Positions 1 to 13,100 of a stretch of DNA of 64,000 nt are shown piece after piece. Each line of letters starts with the position of its first letter. Position 1 is the stretch's first letter. Source of the stretch: Watersipora subatra (lineage: Eukaryota; Bryozoa; Gymnolaemata; Cheilostomatida; Watersiporidae); the NCBI RefSeq assembly GCF_963576615.1, contig NC_088708.1, forward strand, positions 8,060,001 to 8,124,000. Reading direction: 5' to 3'. The translations under genes and the position numbers were made by a program. The notes under the pieces were generated by a model. That model worked only from the letters and a program-made list of their open reading frames with translations, ran no database searches and had not been told where the DNA came from.

Positions 1-498
1 GGATGACATAGATGTACATATTACTTACAAGGGTGCTGCAATGAGCTAGCACCTTGCTGAACAGTAAATCAGTATAAAATATTGTTGAACTAGGCTGTTA
101 ATTAAATATAATATTTTGTTTCTATCATTTTCAAAAAGCTTTTAAAAAATAAAAAAAACTGCTTTTTATTTAGGTATAATCACAATAAAAGTCCTCCAGA
201 ATTGATTTTAAATTAGTAAGATACATTTAAACAGCATCCCTATCATTCCACCTGGTTCGTCTTTGTACTTGATCAAAAAAATTGCAACAGATGAGTTGCT
301 TTTTAATTCTTAATCCTTAATTTTTAATTTTTAATTTTTAATCCTTAATTCTTTTTACTTTTTTTAATCAGTTGCTCTTTTTGTACCAGAAAATATGACA
401 GAAGTAAAAGCTGGAAATATTCCAACAGTGTTGACTAAACTGGTTAAAATATGCAAATTTGTAGTAGAACTTCTACGTGTAACATAGTAGATGACATA
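1..498. other. non-coding stretch, nothing recognised
   Basis: AT-rich DNA with short runs of TTAATTTTTAA-type sequence around 300-360. I see no coding region, RNA gene or transposon end here. Confidence 0.5.
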
Positions 499-840
499 GT
501 GTAACACAGTGTAAGTGTAACACGGTGTAAGTGTAACACGGTGTAAGTGTAACACGGTGTAAGTGTAACACGGTGTAAGTGTAACACGGTGTAAGTGTAA
601 CACGGTGTAAGTGTAACACGGTGTAAGTGTAACACGGTGTAAGTGTAACACGGTGTAAGTGTAACACGGTGTAAGTGTAACACGGTGTAAGTGTAACACG
701 GTGTAAGTGTAACACGGTGTAAGTGTAACACGGTGTAAGTGTAACACGGTGTAAGTGTAACACAGTTCAAGTGTAACACAGCATAAGTGTAACACAGCGT
801 AAGTCTAACATAATGTAAGTGTAACACAGTGTAAATGTAA
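499..840. repeat. 16-bp minisatellite
   Basis: About 21 tandem copies of a 16-bp unit, GTGTAACACGGTGTAA, nearly perfect in the centre and decaying at both ends (CACAG variants). The unit has no stop on the minus strand in any frame and 16 is not a multiple of 3. All three minus-strand frames therefore stay open and give spurious TYTVLHLHRV-type reading frames. I see no sign that it is translated. Confidence 0.95.
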
Positions 841-1855
841 TGTAGTAGGTGACCAGTTCCAAAGTCCAATAGGTATGTAGTACAACTAATAACTGCGGAG
901 ACAATATATTCTGTATATGTCTTGTAGGGCTATTTGACAGCAGGTAGAAAAAAGGTAACACATATTTTTAAAGTCATTTACTGGCAGACCTCTAATTTTT
1001 TGCCTGAAATTCATTTTGATGAAATTTTTCACAACAATTAAAAGAACATTTTGAAAGCGATTTAGAAAAGCATTAAAAACATGAACAGTTAAAACATTTT
1101 TGTATGGTTCCAATATTGTAAGCAACACAATTTAAATTCTGGCTATCGAGAAGTCAATAGATACAACATGTAATATTGACTGGAAGCATCTCTAAAAGCC
1201 CGGTGCAGACTGGACAAAGAATGATGTATGAAAGTCAGCCTGCAGAGCCTATCCAGCCACTGATTGGGCCATGCTGATTGGGGTCATAATTTTCATCCGG
1301 CTTTACATTCAAGACTGCATTAAAAACATGTGGCTGTCTGTCTTCGTTATAATTTGTCTATTTCAAGGCATAAGTGGTCCGATAAGGCAACAGATATTAA
1401 TAGATTTCTTTGAATTGCCGGAGCACATGAAAAGTGCTAAATTAAATAAACATGGATGTAGAACAATAAGCCCTGACATCTTTGTGACACGAGACAATCC
1501 GAGGTCACATGCGTGAAATCATTCGCTGCACTCTAACGAAACTTAATTCAGTTTCACGCTTGTCCGGATAAACAAAAGAATGAAAGCTAGGTGAATAAGT
1601 GCTCATGCACATGTGGCACATGTAGCCATGCACACGCGCTTCTGGTTAGATAATAGTGCTCTTCAGGTAACGGCAATGACACCACAAAAAAGGCAAAAAC
1701 ACTCTAGTTGCATCAGGAAAGGTCAAAATAAAGTGCTACTCAGCAATGTATTATGTCATCAATCTCCATGTTTGAGAGCTAATGGAGATACCTTTTTACC
1801 ACACTGATAATTTGGTGTAAAATTGTTGTAATCAACGACATAGTTTTATACTAAA
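841..1855. other. non-coding stretch, nothing recognised
   Basis: AT-rich sequence with short chance open frames only. No splice-bounded exon, domain or repeat end was recognised. Confidence 0.5.
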
Positions 1856-2240
1856 ACTAGGTGGATGCCCGGCGTTGTCTGGGTTTTAAAAATCAGCTTA
1901 TAAACAATGAGAGGTAATGAGAGTTGCCTGCCACTCGCTATTAGCCTGGCACATTGCCAATGGACAATTTGAGTAAGCTTGCTAATAAGAGCTACCGCTT
2001 CTCATTACTTTATGCTATCACTTTGCGTCGTGACGGAAAGTGGTAACATATTTGCTCCAATATAGCGACATATATTGCCTAGTAAAGCTTAATTAGTATA
2101 GTGGTGGACTGGTGAACAGAAGGTTCCGAGATCAAATCTTCAGCGATACAGATTTTTTTCCAAGATTTTAATGATTATAGCTAGACAATGACAACGATGA
2201 ACAAACACACTCATGATCAGCATTAAGAAATATATATATA
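1856..2240. repeat. dispersed repeat fragment related to the 55,966-57,402 element
   Basis: The first 140 bases (the CCCGGCGTTG and AATCAGCTTATAAACAATGAG blocks, then the GCCTGGCACATTGCCAATGG block) match, in reverse orientation, the right end of the element at 55,966-57,402. From about 2,087 a segment resembles a decayed tRNA head, with TAGTATAGTGG as a possible A box and GATCAAATC as a possible B box. It is followed by T-rich sequence and a short AT tract, which would fit a SINE. The SINE reading is tentative. Confidence 0.5.
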
Positions 2241-4866
2241 GACGAGTATAGTAGATATTATTCTTACATTATGTCTGATAAATGAAAATTTTGAAGCTTT
2301 TTGTTTACACCATTTGATCAGATGTTGCTGTTAAGAGAATTGCGATAGGATCAGACATAGAATAAATAAGGATAAATATTGTAAGCTAATTAGTAGTCAT
2401 CTCCTCTTTTTCATCGTTTTTCGTTTCCATGTATCAAACATTATATTATACCAGCTTACTGAAAAGTTTTTGAGTCACTTTTGACAGCAAGAACAAAAGT
2501 GAATGCAATTTTTGACCAGCCATTTGTTTTTGACTATTGCATAAAAATTCAGAGTTTGGGACATTAAAATGGCTTTATCCAAATAATTCTGAAGCAAAGC
2601 TGTTTGGCAGCCTATATACATCCAGCAGTTAGGCAGCAACTCAATTAAGTTAATAATAAAAGAGTATTCCTTGCAATTCTTATAGAACTACTCCCAATAA
2701 AACTTTCTTTTTTTAATTTGATTTAAATGACAGAAATGTTTGTTAGATACATTCATTCTCCATATGAACCCTGTTTTATTCATTCTGCCTAAATATCTAA
2801 AACTATGATCAAGTCATTGTTGACAGCAATTGACATTCATCTCAACCTTTGTTGACCTTGTGTGTCTTTACGCAAGAAATTCAAAAATAATATTTTATCT
2901 AATCATAACAAATAAATTAATAAAAACAAAAGTATATTCAACGAACACATTGTTATTCACTCTCTATGTCAGCTAAATGCTTTGTCTAAAAACAAACAAA
3001 TTTTCTGCGAGGATAGTGATACCAACAGCAGTTGACACCAACAGCAGTTGATACCAGCAGCAGTTGATACCAGCAGCAGTTGATACCAGCAGCAGTTGAT
3101 ATTAAATTTAGCAGCCCTTAGGAAGCTATCAACATAAGAAGGGCTTTAGGAACAGTTCCACTTAGAAGAAACAAAGACATAAAGAAATGGTCTGTTGTGC
3201 TTTTTTACACAAAATCATACCTTCTTACTAACATTGCACAAAATAGTGGAGTGGCTACGAACACAAGCCTCATCTGTGCTCTGAATGTCTATATAATATG
3301 GGGGCTGTTTGTATATTTTCAATCCCAACCAGTCTCAAGAGATGAGACTAGCTCAAGCCGAATGCAAATGGTAAATATCCTTGGCATCAATCAATCTGCA
3401 CTTTAAATCCTTGTAACAGCGCAGCCATTGTTCACAATCGGATCGCGAGATTATTAAACCAAATTATGGATATTGTTATAATTGTTAGACTTAGCTTTCT
3501 AAATCTGTTTTTGAGACATCTAGATTTGTACTTCTTGTCCGAATATGCGAAAATTACCTACCAATTCCAATCTTTTAGTGCTGTATATCATCACAGTATT
3601 TCCCTGTATATTTCTTACTATACTACATCAATAAAAATATTTATGAAGTAAAAATTACTTGACCGGTGATTTGATAGTTGTATAAAATTCATCGAAAATA
3701 AGATGCTTCATTGCAGTTGCAAATGTCCAGACTAACTAGATATTATTCTTTTTTATACCGAGAGCTGCCAGAGGCGAGAAAACTCTTCGAACAATAGTTA
3801 CAACCAACCTCATTTTGCATCTGATTCTATGACAAAGGTTTAATGTATTCACAACAACAATTTAGATTATATCTATTCTAGAAAAACTGGAGGTAGTACT
3901 GTACCTCGCTGTGCATCCCAGAAGCTGTTACAAGCTGTGCTCGGCTGGATTCAAAAGAATCATTAACGGAAACTAATTTTTCTGTAATAAAGGGATGGCA
4001 AGTCATTAGATGGTCATGGCTGATGAACAGGCCGGTGAGCAGCCTTTTGGTGTAAAATCACATAAATTACAATACAACATGGTGAGTATACGATAAATTG
4101 CTCACCTCACAGATTGACTACAGCCCAATAATGTAGCACTATATGGCAATACAATAAATAATGTATTTTTTTACTGCCATATGTTAACCACATACACATA
4201 TATTATTTGTCGCTAGATACAACCAAAATATGCGTACTTTCTAAAAACAACTTGCAGTATTAAAATCGACAAGGTAAGCATGGACCATGTTTTTGTTTAT
4301 AACACATGCGATGATGTCATTAAATGACAGATTTTTTTATTTAGGTCATATTAGCAGCCAGCATTAATAATAAAGAAAATAGCACAGCAGGTGCTTGCAG
4401 TGCTAGCAGGTGCTTGCAGTGCTACTTGAACCCATACCAATACTTGTCAGTGATAAAAGTTTTCCAAGTTAATGACTTTATTATTTATGGTCCCACACTA
4501 TAAAAAATTCACTATATACCAAGGCATATACACATAATATACATTACTTGTATCAATAGATATGTGACAAAATAAAACAATACCTAATATATAAATATTT
4601 GATTCATCCTGATAATAGTGTTATACATGCTGATACTAGTGTTATACATCTGTCACTATTTTAAGTTATATAGCTAATCTCATGGATTATGTAACCACTC
4701 AACCATTCAAATGTAACCACTGGTTATGTAACCACTGTAACCATTCAAATGTTTTTATTAAATGGTTTGATGATTTATAGATCAGGGGTGTATACTGTAA
4801 TCATACAAATAACATTAAATAGTTCAAGTAAAATCATGCCCTATTATTCACACTTCTCATCACCTG
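2241..4866. other. non-coding intergenic DNA
   Basis: AT-rich sequence upstream of the peptide gene. It contains the 3,019-3,098 minisatellite and small local duplications, such as two copies of a CAGGTGCTTGCAGTGCT unit near 4,388-4,425. No exon was recognised. Confidence 0.45.
3019..3098. repeat. 16-bp tandem repeat, five copies
   Basis: Five head-to-tail copies of ATACCAGCAGCAGTTG, with AAC and GAC variants in the first two copies. Confidence 0.9.
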
Positions 4867-4874
4867 TATATAAG
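4867..4874 (+). promoter_or_regulatory. TATA box of the peptide-precursor gene
   Basis: TATATAAG lies about 100 bp upstream of the ATG at 4,970. Transcription would start near 4,900, giving a leader of roughly 70 nt. This is the only good TATA match close to the start. Confidence 0.6.
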
Positions 4875-4969
4875 TGAGAAAATTTTGTTATTAAATACCA
4901 TTTGAGGCAGAGAGAACGAAGAAAGAGACTATCTGTTGTGAAAACTCAACAAAAATTTCAAATAACATA

Positions 4970-6844
4970 ATGAACGGCTCAAATCTTTTGCTTGCTTTCT
5001 ACTTTGTAGCGTTTTTGCAAGCGTTAAGTGTCAGCTCCTCTCCAACTGGCTCGGTAAGAACTATTATTATTTTAATATTAGATAAAACATCGACTAGGGT
5101 TTGAATTGCATAGAAAATGTTAACCAATCGATCAACACCAAAAGGTGATCAGTGTTACTGCATATATAATTGCATATTGGCAACTACTGCAGGTGTTTTT
5201 ATCATGCCAACTGCATTTTAGAGCTGTTTAGCAGACTTCTGTTTGATGCGATGAGTTCATATAAGAACAGCAAAGGCTAACACCAGGTTATTTCATTTAT
5301 TCTGGGAATTGTTAATTGGTTACAGTTACACAGTAGTCATAATGAACTGCGTCTCCATAAAACGTATCTACTACTATCAATGTATCTACGACTAAAAATT
5401 CAACGGCTAATTCAATATTGTTCAGTTGCACACTGCGAAAGAATGCATGTCTTTTGCACACGATATTGTACCTCTATTACAGTATTTTAATAAACAAACC
5501 ATACTAGTAATCGTTTTTTATTCAAATTCCTGAGCTATTACCAACCAAATATGGAACTTTTTAATTTTAGCTAACCTAAAACAGCATTGTTTTATGTAAC
5601 TTAATGACAAAAATAGTTAACTTCAGACAAGATCAGAAGTGACTGTTCCAACTCTGAGACTAACATTTGTCATTCCAAGAATTCAGCTCGTCAAGAGCAT
5701 AACAGCATGATTATTGTATTATAAAGAAAGAGAATGAGTGGCAGTGCAACTGTTGTAAATCAGATGATTCACACGTTTATTTATGGAATAATTGATACTA
5801 CCTGGGAGTGCAGATTAACATGCCTAGATTCCTATGAAATGACATCGGGGCTCGAGTGCAACATTTAAAGCCCTTTAATAGATAAATCGAAGCTAGCTTC
5901 TACAGGGCAGAGAGCAAACGCTAACAAAACTTAAAATTTTTGACAATTAACACGCAAACCATTTGTACAGCGACATCTAGATCTTCGGCAATACCGTCAA
6001 ACCCTCCATAACAATTTAGAAATGGGACATGGGTTGTCAAACTTTAGTAGTCCTCTACAATTCTGTTTAAAATTTTTATGAAGCATTCATGTGTTTGTAC
6101 TTCGCTTTGAATAAATCATTCTTTATTCTGAGCAGCGATTTCTTGGATTACGTAAAAAGGTTTAATTCAGTAATCTATTTGGCTGAAACGTAATTATAAT
6201 TCATTTTGGCTTGATATTTTCAATTAACAGTTGCTACAAATCGCCGAGTTTTTTAGCTCTTGCCGGAAGAATAGGTCTAGCGATATGACTTGACATTATC
6301 ACATTCTGTTGACATTCTATTACAATTGCTACCATGTGGTCACTGTTGCGACAGCCGCTGTTTCAAAACGATCGATATTGTGTAGTTGCTGCCCTGACAG
6401 TCAGTGTTTTTATTAGCAACTCAAAGGAGCCGAGCTGTATCTAATGTCCATCGTATATATATATATCACTCATTCTGATGCAGCTGTTGCTCATGCTCAT
6501 TTTCATAAAAAAAACGCTTGTACAAGCTACATGTATAATAAATTAAATACATGTGCCACAGATACAAATAAAGATTAAAATATATCAGATGCGATTGTTC
6601 TTTATTACAGTTAGCAAAGAGATACATAACACAAGAGATGGCAATCAATTTCCTGAGCACGCCAGAGAGCTACCATAATCCACGTGAAGAAGGATGGGGA
6701 AAGAGAGTGCGCAGAAATGAGATACCAACAACACGTGAAGAATGCCTGGCACATTGCATCAAATGCTTTATAAGAGGCTATGTCTATACAATGGGTGATT
6801 GCATTGATCAGTGTTATGAAGGCAACGCACCCATTTGCCAATGA
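4970..6844 (+). CDS. secreted peptide-hormone precursor with an eclosion-hormone-like cysteine domain
   Basis: Two exons, 4,970-5,053 and 6,611-6,844, are joined in phase 0 across a 1,557-bp GT/AG intron and encode 105 residues. Residues 1 to about 22 form a hydrophobic signal peptide. A KR cleavage site (31-32) releases a linear peptide beginning YITQEM and ending EEGW. GKR follows (58-60), the classic signal for C-terminal amidation and cleavage, then VRR. The C-terminal part has six cysteines at 73, 77, 80, 92, 96 and 104, spaced C-x3-C-x2-C-x11-C-x3-C-x7-C. From memory, insect eclosion hormone is C-x3-C-x2-C-x12-C-x3-C-x10-C, so I suggest an eclosion-hormone relative. Only the spacing supports this. 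The processing sites are clear. It could instead be a lineage-specific two-peptide precursor. The gene is convergent with C1QBP; its polyadenylation signal lies 38 bp from the C1QBP stop. Confidence 0.75.
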
Positions 6845-7088
6845 CAATCTATTTCGAATGTCACATCCAACTACCTCATTTCCTGTCACTAAACGGCAAA
6901 TCCTAGCTACTTATAACATAGCAACCTTGCATATATCTATTTGACAAAAAGCTTTTCAATTCAATACCTCATCCAACAAATAGCCACTTTTGCTCTATAT
7001 CTTTTAACAAATACTATTCCAAAAGATGGTCAAATACCATCTGAGCCTTTCTATGCCAGAATTGTACAATCATATTTACACCGTAAGC

Positions 7089-7094
7089 AATAAA
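7089..7094 (+). terminator. polyadenylation signal of the peptide gene
   Basis: AATAAA lies 245 nt after the stop codon, the first hexamer downstream. The convergent C1QBP stop codon lies at 7,132, so the two 3' ends probably abut or overlap. Confidence 0.55.
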
Positions 7095-7131
7095 ATACAA
7101 GATGATATAACCAAAGAAAAAATGTGCCCAT

Positions 7132-10100
7132 TTACTCAGTATCCATGTATTTATGCATGGACTCTAGCATGCCGATGTACATGCGCCGCTCGTAATCTGT
7201 GCTCAAGTCGACAAGCTGCTCGCAGAAGCTGCTGTGATTCAGGCCTCGCTCTTCCAGCATCAGCATCAGCATGTCATACATGTTCTACAGCAGAAACACA
7301 ATAGGAACCAATTATCTCTAACAAGAGACTTTGCAGCGTGGATTCAGTTGATAGAAAACCTGTCAGTAGGGTATTTATAAGTTCGTACACTTCCACTATT
7401 TTTATCTCCAGAATTAATTTGGCATTATTTACTGGCTCATTAAACCTTGAGAACTGTATGTATGAGGGGTGTATTTAGGCATACAATACACATCTGAGGT
7501 ATGGAGTTGATATCAATGTCATCTCCAACATAATAAAGCAGTAACTATGTATGCATGTAGCTTACCATGCGCACTTGTGCACTTCACTCAAGCAGGTTAA
7601 CCGCAATGGTAACCTTAGCCTATGTACCAATAAATAGTTTATATATGTCACATGCCCTTCGCCAGTCTAGAGAGGCCTTTAGATATAGACTAGTCCATGG
7701 ATGGTCTCTCTGTACTATGCTAAAGCCTTTTTTGTACAAACTACAAATTCAGCAAATTAATTTGAATAGCTAATCTCAGTAACCTACCAATACATGGCCT
7801 ATGTCTTAGCAAATGATCTCTTCCCAACCTATCAATACATGGCCTGTAGCTTAGCAATGCTCTCTTCCAAACTAATTAATACATAACCATGCATGACTTT
7901 CAGCAAGCAGCGACCTGCTGCACATAACACTTCTATGAAACATTCGTCTATGAGCCAGCCCAACAGAATACATGCTGCTTTTAAACAAACAGCCATCTGC
8001 AGCAGAGAATAGAGTGACATGGCCATTTGAGACTCTCTAGATGTCAGCATAAGAAATAGCAGCTACTCGCATAGCATGGGCTCAATAGCAGCAAACAATA
8101 TCCACGATCTATAAACAGTCTGTCAATATAACTTACTGGATCCAACAATTCAGCGCTGACCGAGTAAGTATTGTCGTTCCACTCTCCGTCAACCATTGCT
8201 ACCTCGTCAATAGTGAATGTGTCCGTCTCATCTACAAGAGAATACGAATGCCTACATATATATATATATATATCTATATATATATATTATATATACAGTC
8301 AAACATGGATAACTCAAACTTTACGGGACCAAGCGAAAGTGTTCGAGTTATCAGAGCGTTCAAGTTATCAGAACACTGTCACAAGTCCATGCATTTATTT
8401 ATTAGTAGATACATATACAAACTATAATATAAATCAAAAGCATAAATGGCTTGTTTAAAATTAAATGCTTCTAATGTAAAGTTTAAAACTTTTTTATCAA
8501 AAGGCATAGATATTTTTTCATCACTTGAGATTGGTTTGTTGTTTGAGGTGATGTTATTGCCAGGACGTTTTTTAGATTAAAATTGGCAAAACTTGATCGT
8601 TGTTGAAATGCTCAGAAGAAGACATCTCTTTTAGCGTTTTAACCAAGATCAATTTTGCCAATTTTTCTTGAAGTTTATGCGAAGGTTACCTCACTTTTCC
8701 TTGCTTCCGAAGGGCCATCGCTAGGCGGATGTTTGGTAAAAATCAAATTTCACCAAACCATTAGAAAAGTCGTTGACAAAAATATTTTGCCGATGGTGGT
8801 AATAATGACGCCTATGAATTATGAAAAGTTGAGGTTTACCTCTATGGCTTGGAAAAAAGTGATTTTCTAAAGCGATAACAACCGTCTCAGTAGCCGTTGG
8901 GCAAAAAACTGTTCGAGTTAACAGAGTTGAGGTCGAGTTATCTAAAGCAATTTATCATTATGTGGGAACGGACCAAAGAAACCGTTCGAGTTAACCATGT
9001 GTTCGAGCTATCCGAGGGCGAGTTATCCATGTTTCACTGTATATAGATATGCTATGCTAGCTCAGCCTCTACCTGAAGATTTAGGCTGTGACATTGTTGC
9101 CTGGACTCCCATTTGATAAACTTGTTAATTAATGAGGCAATCATGGCCAAGCTTATGTGATGATAAGTCTCATTGGATGGACAATACGAATACACCAATC
9201 GTCATGGCAGCGAGAAAATAAAAAATCTATTATTACTCATGAGATTAGTCTTATTAATGCCCAAATACGATAGGCTGCAGGCGGAGTAGACAATCTAGCT
9301 CTAGAAATGAAGTTCCATTGGCACCCCCTATAAGTGGCGATTTCTGCAGTGATTTAGGCAATTTTTCGGTTATGGATTCGGTTATGGATAATTCAAAATC
9401 GAAGAGTTGCCACAGCTACCATTTTTACTTCTGTGAGAAATTTGATTAAAAAAATCATGTTTTAGGATTTATCGCCCATCAATAAGATGCCCTCCATAGA
9501 AGCATCAGATTTGCAATCTTTTCTTATAATTATATTTCAATGATTTAGGATGTCAGTGGTGAAGTAAAACTTTATCTTCTATCTATTTTCTAACATTCCA
9601 TATCTTATGATTAATATATACCTGTGCATATATCTATACCCTTAATCCATTCCAACATTCTAATTAGTTATAACACTCCGCACTTTTTAGAGCTTAGAAT
9701 GCTGTTAGCAGTAGGCCTGACCACTTACCAATTATATATACATGTATATGGTTTAAAAAGCTCTATTTTACAAAAAAATCAAAAGACTATAATTACATTC
9801 TCCAACCTGACATTATAAAGCATAGAAAATAGCAAGAAAGTTACAAGCGCTATGAACATGGTGATTGATAGTACTAACACTAATATACAGTCTTACAAAA
9901 CTAGCTGGGTTACTTCAAAATATCGCACATATTTACTATTTGTTCAACATGTTGAGTTCTTAGTCATCCTCACTATTGGCGCCCTCTGCTACTGCTACTT
10001 CAGTTGTTTTGCAGTGCAAAGCTCTGTGTAAGGCTGCTTCACCTTGATACCGGCACATCTGTTTCCTTGGCAGCTAGATTTTTTACACCCAAATAGAACT

Positions 10101-13100
10101 GCTTGCAGAATATCAGGCGGGGAAATAATGCTGGTATGACACTTCACTGCATACTCATCATTTTCCTTATCCAGTATCTACCCATGCAAAGAAGAAAATG
10201 GTGCATTGGTAAGTTGTATTGTTGCCTCTTTCCATACAAGTAGCTGCTACATAAATGGCACGATGCACAAGTTCTTTCAGCGATTGATGGTAGGGAGGGA
10301 CTGACTTGCACCAGACTTGGACACAAATAGCCGGTACTTTAGCCCGTTGATGTCTGTGCCATTCTCCTGGGTGCAATCTTCATGGCCATAGAGTCTGCAT
10401 GCGCAAGTCTCACAGAAAGAATAAAGTTGTCCCCACACTAAAATGATTCTCCGATTCATTTCATTGTCTGCTGACAGTTGACATATGTATTGACGAGTTT
10501 CCTATGACTCATCTTTCTTTTGCCTGCAAAGGAAGAAACTACATCACAGTGCGAGAAAGTGTGCAAACCTATGGGAATTTTACATTGGAAGATTATCTCC
10601 GCGCTTATAAGCCCATTGCACTGACATCTAATAGCCACTTCTTGTCCCTCTGCCCAATAAAAAAATCAGAGTTGGCAATTAATATTCTTACAATGGACAA
10701 CAGCCATGAGAGCAATGTCTGTGTCAAAAGGTTTGATTGCTGCCTGCGAATAGTCATCAGCGGCATGACATGCATGCAGCATGAGACGGCGTGTCTGCCT
10801 CCTCATAATTACAAGCTAAAGCAGGGGCTTCAATGGTTCAAAGGTTAATACTATGCCAGTAGCACGATCTCGTTGTAGTGCCGAATATTAATATATCATG
10901 CCTAGTTGTAGTCTTCCAGTGTGAAACCATGAATGCCAACATCACTTCCTGGTTGCTTCCAGACATTAGAGAGGATTTTCAGTTCATTAACTTCACAGCT
11001 TTGTTACTAAAATGAAGATTGCTTTGTAGACTCTTATCACCTTTTGCTTCGCTCACTCCCTTGATTTTCTTGTAATAGTTATCGATCACAAAATCCACAC
11101 AAGATCACAAGCAGCCTTGTATTTCTAAGCGTGGACAATAAGCACATCAAGAACAGTATCAGCAAGTTATCCGGATGTTGAAAGAATAGCATTGGTATGC
11201 AGAGCTTAGACAATGATGGCCATCCACAATGATGGCCTAACATTCTCAATAGCTTGGAGTCACTGCATTTATGGTATCAGCAAGTTGTCCGAATGATATA
11301 GGAATAGCTTTGATCATGTCTGTCATAAATATGAACTGGTCTTCTGAGAAGGTTTCTAACTCAATTGTGCTCAGGCGAGCTAGACTGAAATATCCAAAAA
11401 CCTCAGTTTGAGGCACAGCTCTCTCTCCTTTACCTTTACATAAAAAGTTTCAAGGTACCATAGATAAGTGTCGTACGATGATCTTAGTTTAGTTGATTCT
11501 GTCGAGGCAAATGTCGAGCATAATGCAGATACACTCATCATAACACTTGTTATGATAGGCCATCTCTAAGGCAACCCGTCTTGATCAAATTGTATGAGTG
11601 TATGTTTTTCCTGTTTGATGGTGGCAGCGTTCTTCAATCCAACTGCATAGATAGGCAGGTAGGTACACTGCTCGCAAAACTAGCAAGATGTTTACAGAAT
11701 ACCATACTTGACAGTGTCGGTAGGAGTTTAAATTAGCCGTTGGGTGATAGCTGCTTGCAAGGTGATGTGATGCCAATCGTTGGTACCGCACTAGTACAAG
11801 CTGAACTACAAAACAATGCACAGCACCACTTCTAAATTACTTGTCATAATTCAAGCAACTGAAGAAATCATGCCTCGAGTTAATTTACAGAACAGATAGA
11901 CAGGCAACAGACTCAGTTTTGGCTACATGAAAGACAGTTTTGCAAGTAGTGGTTTTGTGTGATTAGTACCGCATTTTCTTTTCCCAAATCACACGTATGC
12001 ATTCAAATGTAGGTCTTGATGCAGAGAAGTGGGCAGCAGAATTGGGTATTGTGATTTTCTTTGATGGCTCATCTTCATCTTGACAAGATGTATCATGAGT
12101 AGCAGGTTTCCGACTCTCTTCTTATGGCTAAATGAATGCCAGGACAACATTCACTAAGGAAATCAATATCACTTTTTTAAGCTGAATACAAGCACATTGA
12201 TCAGTAGCCACCACTACTGTTTGTACAGATTACCAAGTCAGACAGCATTCCTATTAGTTTAACCCTTTCGCAGGCGAGTTTTTTGGGCTATTTGAGACTC
12301 TCTGAGCAAATTAATTTTTCACAAATCGATTTAAAAAAATCATTGATACACTATTATTTATGACACTGCATACGCGTATTATGTTTTTATGATACAGGTA
12401 AATACAAATAAACATGTTTCAAGTCAATTCTTCATATAACTGTTTCTCTAGCTATGGTATTTTTGGAAGCATTTGCCCCTGCAAAGGCCTACATCACAGT
12501 CTAGACACCATGCACTTATTCTTGTTCCTCCATAGCCTTGCCTTTGCCTATAGCCTTTGGAGGACGTCATGACAATAAAAGAAAGTTGTTGCACTCTGGG
12601 AAAACATTCAGAAAACAGAAACAAAAACAAGCTACAAACAAAATTCCCAATTTTATTTAAAGATATTTTTATTTCGGATTTTTCGTTCGTTTAGTATTAC
12701 AAAAACAATCTTTTTTTTTCAAAACGGCTTATTTTTTAGTTGCTAACAAAGACCAATCTATTGTAGTTTACTACGGTATTAGTAAAAAAATTAAACAAAA
12801 AAAAGGCAATAAGCTAACCAGAAATCAATTTATAAAAACGTTCGTGTGGCGACATAATAGTCGCTCTACCCATTGTCAGTATGGCAAAACAGCAATGATG
12901 TTGCTATGCCTGCAAAAGGGTTAATAATAATAATTAATTATATATATAGATGTGATCATGTAAATTATACAATAGCTATTTTATAGAATAATTATAAGTC
13001 ACGTTATCTCACCTTAATTGTCTGAGTAGTAAAGTACCTCAAGTCTAGAAAATACTCACCTACCTTACTGTGTTTTTTTCCTAGCAAGCTCAATGTGTTC

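Noticed and set aside
364-869. Three overlapping minus-strand ORFs of 96-143 codons
   Set aside because: They are produced entirely by the stop-free 16-bp minisatellite in all three frames.
2087-2160. tRNA gene
   Set aside because: Only weak A- and B-box-like sequences are present. The acceptor and anticodon stems do not pair, so it is at most a SINE head.
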